Source: DASXQK01 sp963757155 (lineage in GTDB: Bacteria > Pseudomonadota > Alphaproteobacteria > Dongiales > Dongiaceae). Taken from it: 64,000 bases of DNA. The notes beneath the pieces are model-generated. The model did not search any database. It was not told the DNA's origin and saw nothing but the letters and a program-made list of their open reading frames with translations. Location of the stretch: NCBI GenBank assembly GCA_963757155.1, contig CAVWQS010000010.1:248001-312000 (forward strand), given 5' to 3'. Positions 1 through 8,739 of this stretch are shown one piece after another. Within the stretch, counting starts at the first letter, position 1; every line of letters begins with the position of its first letter. Position numbers and translations under genes: made by a program.

Positions 1-207
1 CCGACCAACACCGTCGAGACCCGCCCCATCGTGGTTGCCCAAATCAGCGGGGGGCAGGCGCTGATCGATTCCGGCCTCAAGGCCGGCGAGCAGGTCGTGG
101 TCGATGGCCAGTACAAGCTGCAACCGGGCAGCCGCGTCACCATCCTCCATGGCACGGCGGCCGCGGAGGCTGCGGCCCAAAGCGCCCAGCAGGCCCAGAT
201 CCCATGA
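1..207 (+). CDS. RND efflux periplasmic adaptor, C-terminal end (partial)
   Basis: This is the last 68 codons of a protein that begins before the window; frame 1 is open from the first base to the TGA at 205-207. The sequence reads like the membrane-proximal domain of membrane fusion proteins, with a GLKAGEQVVVDG-type turn followed by an Ala/Gln-rich tail. Its stop overlaps the start of the RND permease (ATGA at 204-207), the usual adaptor-permease operon arrangement. The role is to link an inner-membrane RND pump to an outer-membrane channel. Identification rests on this short tail and on context. Confidence 0.8.
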   Translation, partial: PTNTVETRPIVVAQISGGQALIDSGLKAGEQVVVDGQYKLQPGSRVTILHGTAAAEAAAQSAQQAQIP

Positions 208-3200
208 ACATCTCCGCGGGCTTCATCAAGCGGCCGGTCGCCACGGCGATGCTGATGGTGGGGCTCCTGCTGCTCGGCCTCGCCGCATACCCTCTGCTGC
301 CGGTCGCGGCCCTGCCGAACGTCAACTACCCCACCATACAGGTCAGCGCGCAATTGCCGGGCGCCGATCCCCAGACCATGGCCTCCTCCGTGGCGACTCC
401 GCTGGAGGAGCAGTTCGGCCAGATTCCCGGCATCACCCAGATGACCTCCGCCAGCGCGCTCGGCTTCACGCAGATCAGCCTGCAGTTCGATCTCAGCCGC
501 ACCGTCGACTCGGCCGCCACCGACACGCTGGCCGCGATCAATGCGGCCGGCGGCCAGCTGCCGCCCGCGATGATCTACCCGCCGACGATTCGCAAGGTGA
601 ATCCCGCCGATACGCCGATCCTGGTTCTGGCGGTCACATCGGATACCCTGCCGCTGACGGTCGTCGATGCCTATGCGGAAAACATCCTTCTCCCCAAGAT
701 CTCGCAGATTTCGGGCGTCGGCCTCGTGGGCATCGGCGGGCAGCAGAAGCCGGCCATCCGGGTTCAGGTCGATCCCCAGGCGCTGGCCGCCCGGGGCATC
801 GGCCTCGAGGACGTCCGCGCCGTGCTCAGCCAGGCCAATGTCGACCTGCCCAAGGGCACGCTCAACAGCCCGCGCCAAACCTACACGCTCAACACCAATG
901 ATCAGCTGCTCAATCCCAAAGCCTACAACGAGCTGATCGTCGCCTACCGCAACGGCTCGCCCGTGCGCATCCGGGATATCGGCAAGGCGATCGACGGTCC
1001 GGAAAACGACCTGCTGGCCGGCTGGTTCAATCAGAATCGCGCCGTGATCCTGGGCATTCAACGCCAGCCAGGCGCCAATGTCGTCGCCACGGTCGATCGG
1101 ATCAAGGCCCTGTTGCCGCAGCTGGAGGCCTCCATCCCGCCGGCCGTCAAGGTTTCGATTCTCTCCGACCGTACCCAGACCATCCGCGCCTCGATCAGCG
1201 ATGTCCAGTTCACGCTGATGTTGACCGTGGCCCTCGTGGTCATGGTCATCTTCCTGTTCCTGCGCAATCTCTGGGCGACGGTGATCCCCGCGATCACCGT
1301 GCCGCTATCGCTGGTAGGCACCTTCGCCGTGCTCTACGTGCTCGGCTACAGCCTCGACAATCTCTCCTTGATGGCCTTGACGATCGCCGTCGGCTTCGTC
1401 GTCGACGATGCCGTGGTGGTCATCGAGAATATCGTGCGCCATCTGGAGGGGGGTGCGACGCCGCTTCAGGCCGCCCTGCAGGGCGCCGGCGAGATCGGCT
1501 TCACCATCCTCTCCATGACCTTGTCGCTGATCGCCGTCTTCATCCCGCTGTTCCTGATGAGCGGCTATGTCGGGCTGCTGTTCCGCGAGTTCGCCGTTAC
1601 CGTGAGCGTGGCTCTGATCCTTTCTCTCGTCATTTCCCTGACGCTCACGCCCATGATGTGCGCGCGGCTGCTCCGCAAGAGCGAGGAACGGCACGGATGG
1701 CTCTACCGCGTGCTGGAACGGGGATTCGACGGGCTTCTCGGCCTCTACGAGCGCGGCCTCAAGGTAGCGCTTCGCCACAGCTTCATCACCTTGATGGTGA
1801 TGCTGGGCACGATGGCGTTGACCGGCTACCTCTATGTCGTCATTCCCAAGGGCTTCTTTCCGCAGCAGGACACGGGAATGATCCTGGGAATCGCCGAGGC
1901 CTCGCAGGACATCTCCTTCCCGGCGATGACCCAGCGCATGCAGGCGGTCATCGGCGTCGTGTTGCAGGATCCCGCCGTGGCGTCGGTCGGCTCGCAAATC
2001 GGCGCCGGCGGCGCCACCGCGACGCTGAACGACGGCCGCATGTTCATCGCCCTCAAGCCGGAGAGCCAGCGCAGCGCCAGCGCCGACCAGGTGATCAATC
2101 GGCTGCGCCCGAAACTCGCCAAGATCCAGGGCATCACGCTCTATATGCAGGCGGCCCAGGACATTACCATCGGCGCGCGCCTGTCCAAGACCCAATACCA
2201 GTTCACGCTCGCCGATGCCGATGCGGCCGAGCTGAATTACTGGGCCGCGCTGTTCCTCGACAGATTCAGAAGCTTGCCCGGCATCGCCGACGTGACGAGC
2301 GATCAGGAAAATGGCGGCCCCCGACTCGATATCACGATCGACCGCGACGCGGCGTCGAGCCATGGCATCCTGCCCTCCACCATCGACAACACCCTGTCCG
2401 ACGCCTTCGGCCAGCGCATCGTTTCGACGATGTACACGACGCTGAACCAGTATCACGTCGTTCTGGAGGTGAACCCAAGATTCCAATATGGGCCCGGTGC
2501 GCTCAGCGACATCTACGTCACCTCTGCGGTCGGGCAGCAGGTGCCCCTCAATACCCTGGTCCGGTCCGTCCAGAACGCCGCACCCATCGTTGTCAACCAT
2601 CAGGGACAGTTTCCCTCGGTCACGATCTCCTTCAACCTTCTTCCGGGAGTCTCGGTCGGCCAGGCCGTGGGCGAAATCCAGAACGCCGAGACTGCGCTCG
2701 GCAAGCCCGCCTCCCTGGCGACGAACTTTCAGGGCAATGCGCAGGCCTTCCAGTCCTCTCTGTCGAGCACGCCCATTCTGATCGGCGCGGCGCTGATCGT
2801 GATCTACCTCATCCTCGGCATGCTCTATGAGAGCACGATCCATCCGATCACCATTCTCTCGACCATACCCTCGGCCGGCATCGGCGCCTTGATCATGCTC
2901 ATGGCGTTTCATTTCGACCTCAGCGTCATTGCGCTGGTGGGGATCATCCTCCTGATCGGCATCGTCAAGAAGAATGCGATCATGCTGATCGACTTCGCCC
3001 TCGAGGCGGAACGCGGCGAAGGCATGACGCCCGAGGACGCCATCTACAAGGCCTGCGTCCTGCGTTTCCGTCCGATCCTGATGACGACCATGGCGGCCCT
3101 CCTGGGCGCCGTGCCGCTGATGCTGGGAACGGGCACGGGCTCGGAGATCCGTCAGCCCTTGGGCTACAGCATCGTCGGCGGCCTGCTGCTCTCCCAGCTT

Positions 3201-3353
3201 CTGACGCTGTATACGACGCCCGTCGTCTATCTCTACCTCGATCGGCTGCGTCGCCGCTGGACCCCGCCGCGGACACCACGCCCGGCGGCCAAGCCGGACG
3301 AAGCACCCCGGGCCATCCCCGGCGCGCCGAGCCCCTCCCTCTCCCAAGCCTGA
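204..3353 (+). CDS. RND multidrug efflux permease (HAE1 type, MdtB/MdtC-like)
   Basis: A full-length 1049-aa inner-membrane proton/drug antiporter. The N-terminus (MNISAGFIKRPVATAML) is the first transmembrane helix of the AcrB/MdtC family, followed by the porter-domain PGADPQTM motif. The proton-relay aspartate pair is visible in VGFVVDDAVVV (about D401-D402), and the partner lysine region in GIVKKNAIMLIDFALE near residue 930. PKGFFPQQDTGMILG is the family signature before the second porter half. The C-terminal tail is Pro/Arg-rich. It overlaps the upstream adaptor by 4 bp, so the two are translationally coupled. MdtBC-type pumps usually have two different permeases; only one is present here. 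Substrates cannot be read from sequence. Confidence 0.95.
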   Translation: MNISAGFIKRPVATAMLMVGLLLLGLAAYPLLPVAALPNVNYPTIQVSAQLPGADPQTMASSVATPLEEQFGQIPGITQMTSASALGFTQISLQFDLSRTVDSAATDTLAAINAAGGQLPPAMIYPPTIRKVNPADTPILVLAVTSDTLPLTVVDAYAENILLPKISQISGVGLVGIGGQQKPAIRVQVDPQALAARGIGLEDVRAVLSQANVDLPKGTLNSPRQTYTLNTNDQLLNPKAYNELIVAYRNGSPVRIRDIGKAIDGPENDLLAGWFNQNRAVILGIQRQPGANVVATVDRIKALLPQLEASIPPAVKVSILSDRTQTIRASISDVQFTLMLTVALVVMVIFLFLRNLWATVIPAITVPLSLVGTFAVLYVLGYSLDNLSLMALTIAVGFVVDDAVVVIENIVRHLEGGATPLQAALQGAGEIGFTILSMTLSLIAVFIPLFLMSGYVGLLFREFAVTVSVALILSLVISLTLTPMMCARLLRKSEERHGWLYRVLERGFDGLLGLYERGLKVALRHSFITLMVMLGTMALTGYLYVVIPKGFFPQQDTGMILGIAEASQDISFPAMTQRMQAVIGVVLQDPAVASVGSQIGAGGATATLNDGRMFIALKPESQRSASADQVINRLRPKLAKIQGITLYMQAAQDITIGARLSKTQYQFTLADADAAELNYWAALFLDRFRSLPGIADVTSDQENGGPRLDITIDRDAASSHGILPSTIDNTLSDAFGQRIVSTMYTTLNQYHVVLEVNPRFQYGPGALSDIYVTSAVGQQVPLNTLVRSVQNAAPIVVNHQGQFPSVTISFNLLPGVSVGQAVGEIQNAETALGKPASLATNFQGNAQAFQSSLSSTPILIGAALIVIYLILGMLYESTIHPITILSTIPSAGIGALIMLMAFHFDLSVIALVGIILLIGIVKKNAIMLIDFALEAERGEGMTPEDAIYKACVLRFRPILMTTMAALLGAVPLMLGTGTGSEIRQPLGYSIVGGLLLSQLLTLYTTPVVYLYLDRLRRRWTPPRTPRPAAKPDEAPRAIPGAPSPSLSQA

Positions 3354-3373
3354 GCTAGAAGAGACTCTCTGCC

Positions 3374-3511
3374 ATGAAACTCCTGACCATGAAATTCCTG
3401 ATTGTCGGCCTGTTCTGCATCGTGCTGCAGGGCTGTGCGGCGGCCCACGGCACGCCATTCGATGACACGGCGCAGCCGATCATCACCATGACCCCCGGTT
3501 CCTGGCGCTAA
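3374..3511 (+). CDS. Small lipoprotein (45 aa), RND-operon associated
   Basis: A 45-codon frame starting 20 bp after the permease stop with an AGAAGAGA-like ribosome site. The product begins MKLLTMKFLIVGLFCIVLQGC, a short basic n-region, a hydrophobic core and a lipobox (LQGC, Cys about 21), leaving a mature peptide of about 25 residues. This predicts a tiny membrane-anchored lipoprotein. Its position as the third gene of the efflux operon suggests a role with the pump or its outer-membrane partner, but the mature part shows no recognisable domain. It could also be the relic of an outer-membrane factor gene. Confidence 0.6.
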   Translation: MKLLTMKFLIVGLFCIVLQGCAAAHGTPFDDTAQPIITMTPGSWR

Positions 3512-3545
3512 GGGCGGCTCGCCGCCTCGCTCTTCCGGCGAGAGC

Positions 3546-6500
3546 CTATGCTTTGCCTCGCCGGGCGACGAGGCCCCGGATGACCACGTAGAAGGTGGGG
3601 GTGAAGAGCAGGCCGAAGCCGGTCACCCCCAGCATGCCGAAGAAGACCGCCGTGCCGAGGGATTGGCGCATCTCCGCACCGGCCCCCACCGCGATGGCCA
3701 GCGGCAGCACGCCGAAGATGAAAGCGAAGGAGGTCATCAGGATCGGGCGGAGCCGAACCCGCGCCGCCTCGATGGCGGCCTCGCCGCGCGACTTGCCCTC
3801 GGCTTCGCCCTGGCGGGCGAATTCCACGATCAGGATGGCGTTCTTGGCCGCCAGCCCGACCAGCACGATGAAGCCCACCTGGGCCAGGATGTTGACGTCC
3901 ATGCCGCGGAAGAGCAGGCCGCTGACCGCGGCCAGCAGGCACATGGGCACGATCAGGATCACCGATAGCGGCAGCGACCAGCTCTCATATTGCGCCGCCA
4001 GCACGAGGAAGACGAAGACCACTGAGGCGGCGAAGACGAAGAGGCCGGTGCTGCCCGCCAGCTTCTCCTGATAGGCGAGCTCGGTCCATTCGAAGCTGAA
4101 TCCGTCGGGCAGGGTCTCGGCCGCCAGCTTCTCCATGGCGGCCAGCGCCTGGCCCGTCGAATGGCCGGGTGCGGGCGAACCCTGCACCTCGCCGGCGGTG
4201 TAGAGGTTGTAGCGCGGCAGGCGATAGGGGCCGAGCCGGTCCTCGAAGGTGGCGACGGATCCCAGCGGCACCATCTTGCCCTGGACATTGCGCGTCTTGT
4301 AATCGGCAACATCGGGAAGCTCTTTGCGGAAGGGGCCGTCGGCCTGGACCAGCACCTGATAGGTGCGGCCCAGATAGTTGAACTGATTGACATAGGCGGA
4401 GCCGAGATAGACCTCGAGGGTCTCGAAGACCTGATCCGGCGTCACCTGCAGCATCTCGGCCCGTACCCGGTCGATATTGGCATAGATATTGGGCGTGTTG
4501 GTATTGAACACCGAGAAGACGCCGGCGAGCTCGGGCTGCTGGTTGCCGGCGGCGACCATGTCCTGGACCGCGCCGTTGAGGGCCGTGAGTCCGCGCCCGC
4601 GCCGGTCCTCCACCATCATCTTGAACCCGCCGGCATTGCCGATGCCGCGCACCGGGGGCGGGGAGATGGTGATCATGAAGGCGCCCTGGATCGCGCCCAG
4701 CCGGGCCTGAAGATCGGCGATGATCCTGGGTGCCGAGAGACCCTCGGCGGCGCGCTCGGCGAAGGGCTTCAGGACCGTGAAGATGGCGCCGGCGTTCGAC
4801 GCATTGGTGAGCGTGGCGCCATCGAGGCCGGCGAAGGGGACCACATGGGCCACGCCCTTGGTGCCGAGTATGATCTTGGTGGCCTGCCGGATGACCGCAT
4901 CGGTGCGGGCGAGGGAGGCGCCGGGCGGCAGCTGGACGACGGTGATCACATAGCCCTGATCCTGCGGCGGGATGAATCCGGTGGGCGCGCGGCCGAACTG
5001 CCAGACGGTGAGGGCGACCAGCCCGGCATAGACGAGAAGCACCACCGCCGCGAAGCGGATGAAGCCGCGGGTCAGCGCGCCATAGCCATGGGCGACCTTG
5101 TCGAAGCCCCAGTTGAAGCCGTGGAAGAAGCCATGCACCAGACGCACCGGCAGGATCTCGCGCGGTTTCTCCGCGACATGGGGCTTCAAGAGAATTGCGC
5201 AGAGGGCGGGGCTGAGGGTCAGGGACACGAGAAGCGAGATCCCGGTCGCCGCGGCGATGGTGACCGCGAACTGGCGGAAGAATTGGCCGGAGATGCCGGT
5301 GATGAAGGCCGCGGGGATGAAGACGGCGGCCAGCACCAGGGCGATCGCCACCAGCGCGCCGCCGACCTCGTCCATGGTCTTGTGGGAGGCCTCGCGCGGC
5401 GACATGCCCGCCCGCAGATTGCGCTCGACATTCTCCACCACCACGATGGCGTCATCGACCACGATGCCGATGGCGAGCACGAGGCCGAAGAGCGAGAGAT
5501 TGTTGAGGGAGAAGCCCAAGGCCTCCAGGAAGGCGAAGGTGCCGATCAGGGAGACCGGGATGGCGATGATCGGGATGATCGAGGCGCGCCAGGTCTGCAG
5601 GAACAGCAGCACGACGATGACCACGAGGCCGGCCGCCTCGTAGATCGTCTTGATCACCTCGTTCACCGATTCGGCGATGAACTCCGTCGGGTTGTAGATG
5701 ATCCGGTATTCAATCCCCGTGGGAAAGGATTTCGACAGCTCCGCCATGGTCGCTTCGAGGCGGTGCGCGGTGTCGAGCGCATTGGTGCCCGGCTGCTGGA
5801 AGATTCCCATCGGCACCGCCGTGCCGCTGTCGAGATAGCCGTTGACGCCGTAATCCTGGGCCGCGAGCTCGACCCGGGCGACGTCCCCCAGCCGCGTCAC
5901 CCGCCCGTTGGAATCGGTATTGATGAGGATATTGGCGAATTGCCGCGGCTCGATGAGGCGTCCCAGGGTCTGGACATTCAGCTGGAGGTCGCCCTGATTG
6001 GCCATGGGCGGCTGGTCCAGCACGCCCGAAGCGACCTGGACGTTCTGGGCCCGGATCGCCGCGACCACGTCGCCGGCCGTAAGGCGCCGGGCGGCGATCT
6101 TGTTCGGGTTGACCCAGATGCGCATGGCATAGTCGCGGGCCCCGAAGATGATCACATCGCCGACGCCTTCGAGCCGCGCCAGCACATCCTTGATCTGCAG
6201 CGTCGCGTAATTCGACATGTAGAGCTGGTCGCGCGAGCCGTCGGGTGAGATGAGATGGATCACCATCAGCATGTCCGGCGAGTTCTTCTTCACCGTCACG
6301 CCCTGGCGAACGACATCCTGGGGCAGCTGGGAGAGGGCGATCGATACCCGGTTCTGCACCAGCACCTGGGAGATATCGAGATCGGTCCCGAGCTTGAAGG
6401 TGATGGTGAGGTTGAGATTGCCGTCCCCCGTCGCCTGGGAGACCATGTAGAGCATGTTCTCGACGCCGTTGATCTGCTGCTCCAGCGGCGTGGCGACGCT

Positions 6501-6683
6501 CTCGCTCACGACCTGGGCCGAGGCACCGGGATAGACCGCCCTTACGACGACGGTGGGGGGTGCCACTTCCGGATATTGCGACACCGGCAAGGCGAAATAG
6601 GAGAAGCCGCCGATCAGCGTGATGAAGATCGCGACGACGGCGGCAAAGATCGGCCGGTCGATAAAGAAATGCGAAAGCTTCAT
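3546..6683 (-). CDS. RND multidrug efflux permease (HAE1 type, AcrB/MexB-like)
   Basis: A 1045-aa inner-membrane drug/proton antiporter starting MKLSHFFIDRPIFAAVV, the family's first transmembrane helix. Diagnostic stretches are YPGASAQVV, the relay pair in IGIVVDDAIVVVENV (about D410-D411), GFIPPQDQGYVITVVQLP at mid-protein, and VGLAAKNAILIVEFA carrying the conserved lysine. The length is typical for AcrB homologues. The start lies 10 bp after the stop of the adaptor gene on the same strand, so the two form an operon. The gene converges on the first RND system with only 34 bp between stop codons. It is more AcrB-like than the first permease, so the two pumps are not recent duplicates. Confidence 0.96.
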   Translation of the reverse strand: MKLSHFFIDRPIFAAVVAIFITLIGGFSYFALPVSQYPEVAPPTVVVRAVYPGASAQVVSESVATPLEQQINGVENMLYMVSQATGDGNLNLTITFKLGTDLDISQVLVQNRVSIALSQLPQDVVRQGVTVKKNSPDMLMVIHLISPDGSRDQLYMSNYATLQIKDVLARLEGVGDVIIFGARDYAMRIWVNPNKIAARRLTAGDVVAAIRAQNVQVASGVLDQPPMANQGDLQLNVQTLGRLIEPRQFANILINTDSNGRVTRLGDVARVELAAQDYGVNGYLDSGTAVPMGIFQQPGTNALDTAHRLEATMAELSKSFPTGIEYRIIYNPTEFIAESVNEVIKTIYEAAGLVVIVVLLFLQTWRASIIPIIAIPVSLIGTFAFLEALGFSLNNLSLFGLVLAIGIVVDDAIVVVENVERNLRAGMSPREASHKTMDEVGGALVAIALVLAAVFIPAAFITGISGQFFRQFAVTIAAATGISLLVSLTLSPALCAILLKPHVAEKPREILPVRLVHGFFHGFNWGFDKVAHGYGALTRGFIRFAAVVLLVYAGLVALTVWQFGRAPTGFIPPQDQGYVITVVQLPPGASLARTDAVIRQATKIILGTKGVAHVVPFAGLDGATLTNASNAGAIFTVLKPFAERAAEGLSAPRIIADLQARLGAIQGAFMITISPPPVRGIGNAGGFKMMVEDRRGRGLTALNGAVQDMVAAGNQQPELAGVFSVFNTNTPNIYANIDRVRAEMLQVTPDQVFETLEVYLGSAYVNQFNYLGRTYQVLVQADGPFRKELPDVADYKTRNVQGKMVPLGSVATFEDRLGPYRLPRYNLYTAGEVQGSPAPGHSTGQALAAMEKLAAETLPDGFSFEWTELAYQEKLAGSTGLFVFAASVVFVFLVLAAQYESWSLPLSVILIVPMCLLAAVSGLLFRGMDVNILAQVGFIVLVGLAAKNAILIVEFARQGEAEGKSRGEAAIEAARVRLRPILMTSFAFIFGVLPLAIAVGAGAEMRQSLGTAVFFGMLGVTGFGLLFTPTFYVVIRGLVARRGKA

Positions 6684-6693
6684 CTGTCGGGGA

Positions 6694-7983
6694 TCAATCG
6701 CTCGGTTCGTCGAGCTTGATTTTGCCCGGCTCGGGCGTCACCTTCCCGCCCGGCCGGACCCGCACCAGACCGTCGATGATGATCGTATCGCCGGCCGAGA
6801 GGCCGCTGCGCACGATGCGGAGATTGCCGTAGCTCGGCCCCGGGCGGATCACCTTCGGCACCACCGCGCCGTCCGCGGCCACCGTCATCACGAGCTTCTG
6901 GCTCTGGTCGCTGACGATGGCGGAATCGGGAATCAGGATCGCCGGATGCGGGTCGCTGCCCGGCAGGCGCAGACGCCCGAAGACGCCCGGCGTGATGAAG
7001 AGATCTTCATTGGGAAATTGCGCCCGGGCGCGGATGGTGCCCGAATTGCGGTCGACCTGGTTGTCGACGAAATCCAGGAAGCCCTTATGTGCCCAGGTGG
7101 TCTCGTCGGTGAGCTTGACATAGGCCGGCACATGACCGTCGCGCTGGGAGGCGAGGCGGCCTTCGGTCACGGCGCGCTGATAGGCCAGATATTCGTTCTC
7201 GCTCATGTCGAAGACGAAGCGGATGGGCTTGAGGGAGACGATTGTCGCCAGCTCGTCGGAGGAGCCGTTGACGCTGCCGATGACAAGATTGCCGATGCTG
7301 ACCTCATGGGCGCCGATGCGGCCCTCGAGGGGTGCGGTGATACGGGTGAATTCGAGATTGAGCTGGGCGCCCGCGATCTGGGCCCGGGCGGTATCGACGG
7401 CGGCCAGGGCCGTGCGCTGCTCCTGCAGCTTCTCATCCGCGCTGCTGGCCGTCGCATAATCGCCCTTGCGCAAGGCCAGCACCCGGGCGAGCTCGGCCGT
7501 CGCCCATTGCACCCGTGCCTGCGCCTGGGCGAGCTGCGCCTTGGCGGAATCGAGGTCGACCTGATAGGGCCTGGGATCGATGACGAACAGCAGATCGCCC
7601 TTCTTGACCCATTGCCCGTCGGTGAAATGGATCTCCGTCAGATAGCCGCTGACCCGGGCGCGGACCGCCACGAACTCGACCGCCTGGAACTGGCCGGTGA
7701 ACTCGTCCCATTCGGTGATGGTCTTCTCCAGGGGATGGCTGACGGTGACCGGTGGCGGCTTGGCAGGTGCTGCGGCGGCGGTTTCCGCCGTCTTCCCCGC
7801 AATGCGATAATTGTAGAAGAGGACGCCGGCCACGGCGGCCACCAGCAGAATCGCGACCGCCCAGCGGGTAGCGTGACTATGACGAGGGGGCGCCGGGGGG
7901 ATCGGCGGCGAGGGTGGTGCGCCCGGACCGGCGGGCCGCGTGGGATCGGCTGGCGTGGGACGTGCGATGGGCTCGTCGTTCAT
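6694..7983 (-). CDS. RND efflux periplasmic adaptor (AcrA/MexE-like membrane fusion protein)
   Basis: A 429-aa membrane fusion protein. After a 35-residue Pro-rich cytoplasmic leader there is one transmembrane anchor (about residues 40-58), then a lipoyl-type half motif (VRARVSGYLTEIHFTDGQWVKKGD), an alpha-helical hairpin rich in AQAQARVQWATAEL heptads, a second lipoyl half (TRITAPLEGRIGAHEVSIGN) and a beta-barrel domain. It is anchored by a helix rather than a lipobox. It is the first gene of a minus-strand operon with the permease at 3546-6683. The role is to bridge the pump to a TolC-type channel, which is not encoded here and must come from elsewhere. Confidence 0.95.
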   Translation of the reverse strand: MNDEPIARPTPADPTRPAGPGAPPSPPIPPAPPRHSHATRWAVAILLVAAVAGVLFYNYRIAGKTAETAAAAPAKPPPVTVSHPLEKTITEWDEFTGQFQAVEFVAVRARVSGYLTEIHFTDGQWVKKGDLLFVIDPRPYQVDLDSAKAQLAQAQARVQWATAELARVLALRKGDYATASSADEKLQEQRTALAAVDTARAQIAGAQLNLEFTRITAPLEGRIGAHEVSIGNLVIGSVNGSSDELATIVSLKPIRFVFDMSENEYLAYQRAVTEGRLASQRDGHVPAYVKLTDETTWAHKGFLDFVDNQVDRNSGTIRARAQFPNEDLFITPGVFGRLRLPGSDPHPAILIPDSAIVSDQSQKLVMTVAADGAVVPKVIRPGPSYGNLRIVRSGLSAGDTIIIDGLVRVRPGGKVTPEPGKIKLDEPSD

Positions 7984-8099
7984 GCCGCTCCATAAAGGGG
8001 TATGATGGGCCTCGGTCGATCGAGGCCCGGCCCCGGTGACGTCGATGATAGGATGCGGGACCGCTCGCGCCTAGCCCCGCGACCTGCTTCGCCGGGGCT

Positions 8100-8240
8100 T
8101 TAGCAACGTTTCACCGCGGATTTTAGCATGGCGGGGTGGGGAAGTCCGGCAAGCTTTGGTGGTGCCGGCTGCGGTTTGACTTGGCAGGGAATGCCATCGG
8201 GCAGCATGATCTGGAGATAACCCTGAGCGATATCGCCCAT
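8100..8240 (-). CDS. Hypothetical protein, 46 aa
   Basis: A short frame beginning MGDIAQGYLQIMLPDG and ending in LKSAVKRC, preceded by an AGAGGG-like ribosome site 8 bp before ATG. The composition is protein-like (no low-complexity shadow bias) and it contains one internal Cys and a Pro-rich middle. No domain is recognised. It stands alone in an intergenic region, so the call is tentative. Confidence 0.3.
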   Translation of the reverse strand: MGDIAQGYLQIMLPDGIPCQVKPQPAPPKLAGLPHPAMLKSAVKRC

Positions 8241-8555
8241 GACCGGCCCTCTGCTTCAGCGGTTCTGGTTTAGATTTTCCCCCGATGGTCCGGGCGGTTC
8301 CCATCGCCTGGCTGCGGCGTCACCGCTTATAGCCGCGAGGACGCTTTGGCGATCCTCGGAAGCACGGTATTCCATGGCGGGGAGATGCCGGCAATAACCG
8401 AGGTGATCGAGGACATCGATATACGCGCCCTCGACCAGAAGCATGTGCGGCCGAATATGGGGCTGCCGACCTGGCGCGGGGTCTGGTTTCCCAAGGGTTT
8501 CTCGTTTCCCACAGACCGCGAGAATCCCTGGCTGTAACTGATCCACACTCTCTTC

Positions 8556-8634
8556 CGTCATTCCCGCGAAAGCGGGAATCCAGGGCCATAGATTCCGTCG
8601 CTTGCCCTGGATCCCCGCTTTCGCGAGGATGACG
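8556..8634. repeat. Large extragenic inverted repeat (REP-like)
   Basis: Two near-perfect 31-base arms, 8556-8586 (CGTCATTCCCGCGAAAGCGG...) and 8604-8634 (the reverse complement with a few mismatches), flank a 17-base loop. Each arm also contains its own short palindrome (TTCCCGC/GCGGGAA). This form is a widespread extragenic palindrome in proteobacteria. It lies downstream of the frameshifted dehydrogenase gene and could stabilise or terminate its transcript. Confidence 0.85.
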
Positions 8635-8739
8635 CCAGAGAGATGTCGCCCAATAGACCGATCTATCGAGCTCGGGTCGCCAATCGACCTCGTTGAGAAT
8701 TGACACTTCTTCCGGGATGACGAAGGAGAGCGGCGAGGC

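Larger units (their letters stand above)
7984..8739. other. 756-bp intergenic region between efflux adaptor and dehydrogenase genes
   Basis: No long gene is supported here. It holds a plausible 46-codon minus-strand frame (8100-8240), a weaker 62-codon minus-strand frame (8256-8444, MLLVEGAYIDV start, no clear ribosome site) and a large inverted repeat (8556-8634). The 5' part should contain the promoter of the adaptor-permease operon, but no clear -35/-10 pair stands out. Confidence 0.5.

Noticed and set aside
1305..3458. A 717-codon open frame on minus opposite the first RND permease
   Set aside because: It is an artefact of high GC opposite a clear RND permease; composition is Arg/Gln/His-rich and shows no domain.
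4161..6248. A 695-codon open frame on plus opposite the second RND permease
   Set aside because: Same reason: it mirrors the permease codons and is extremely Gly/Asp/His-rich.
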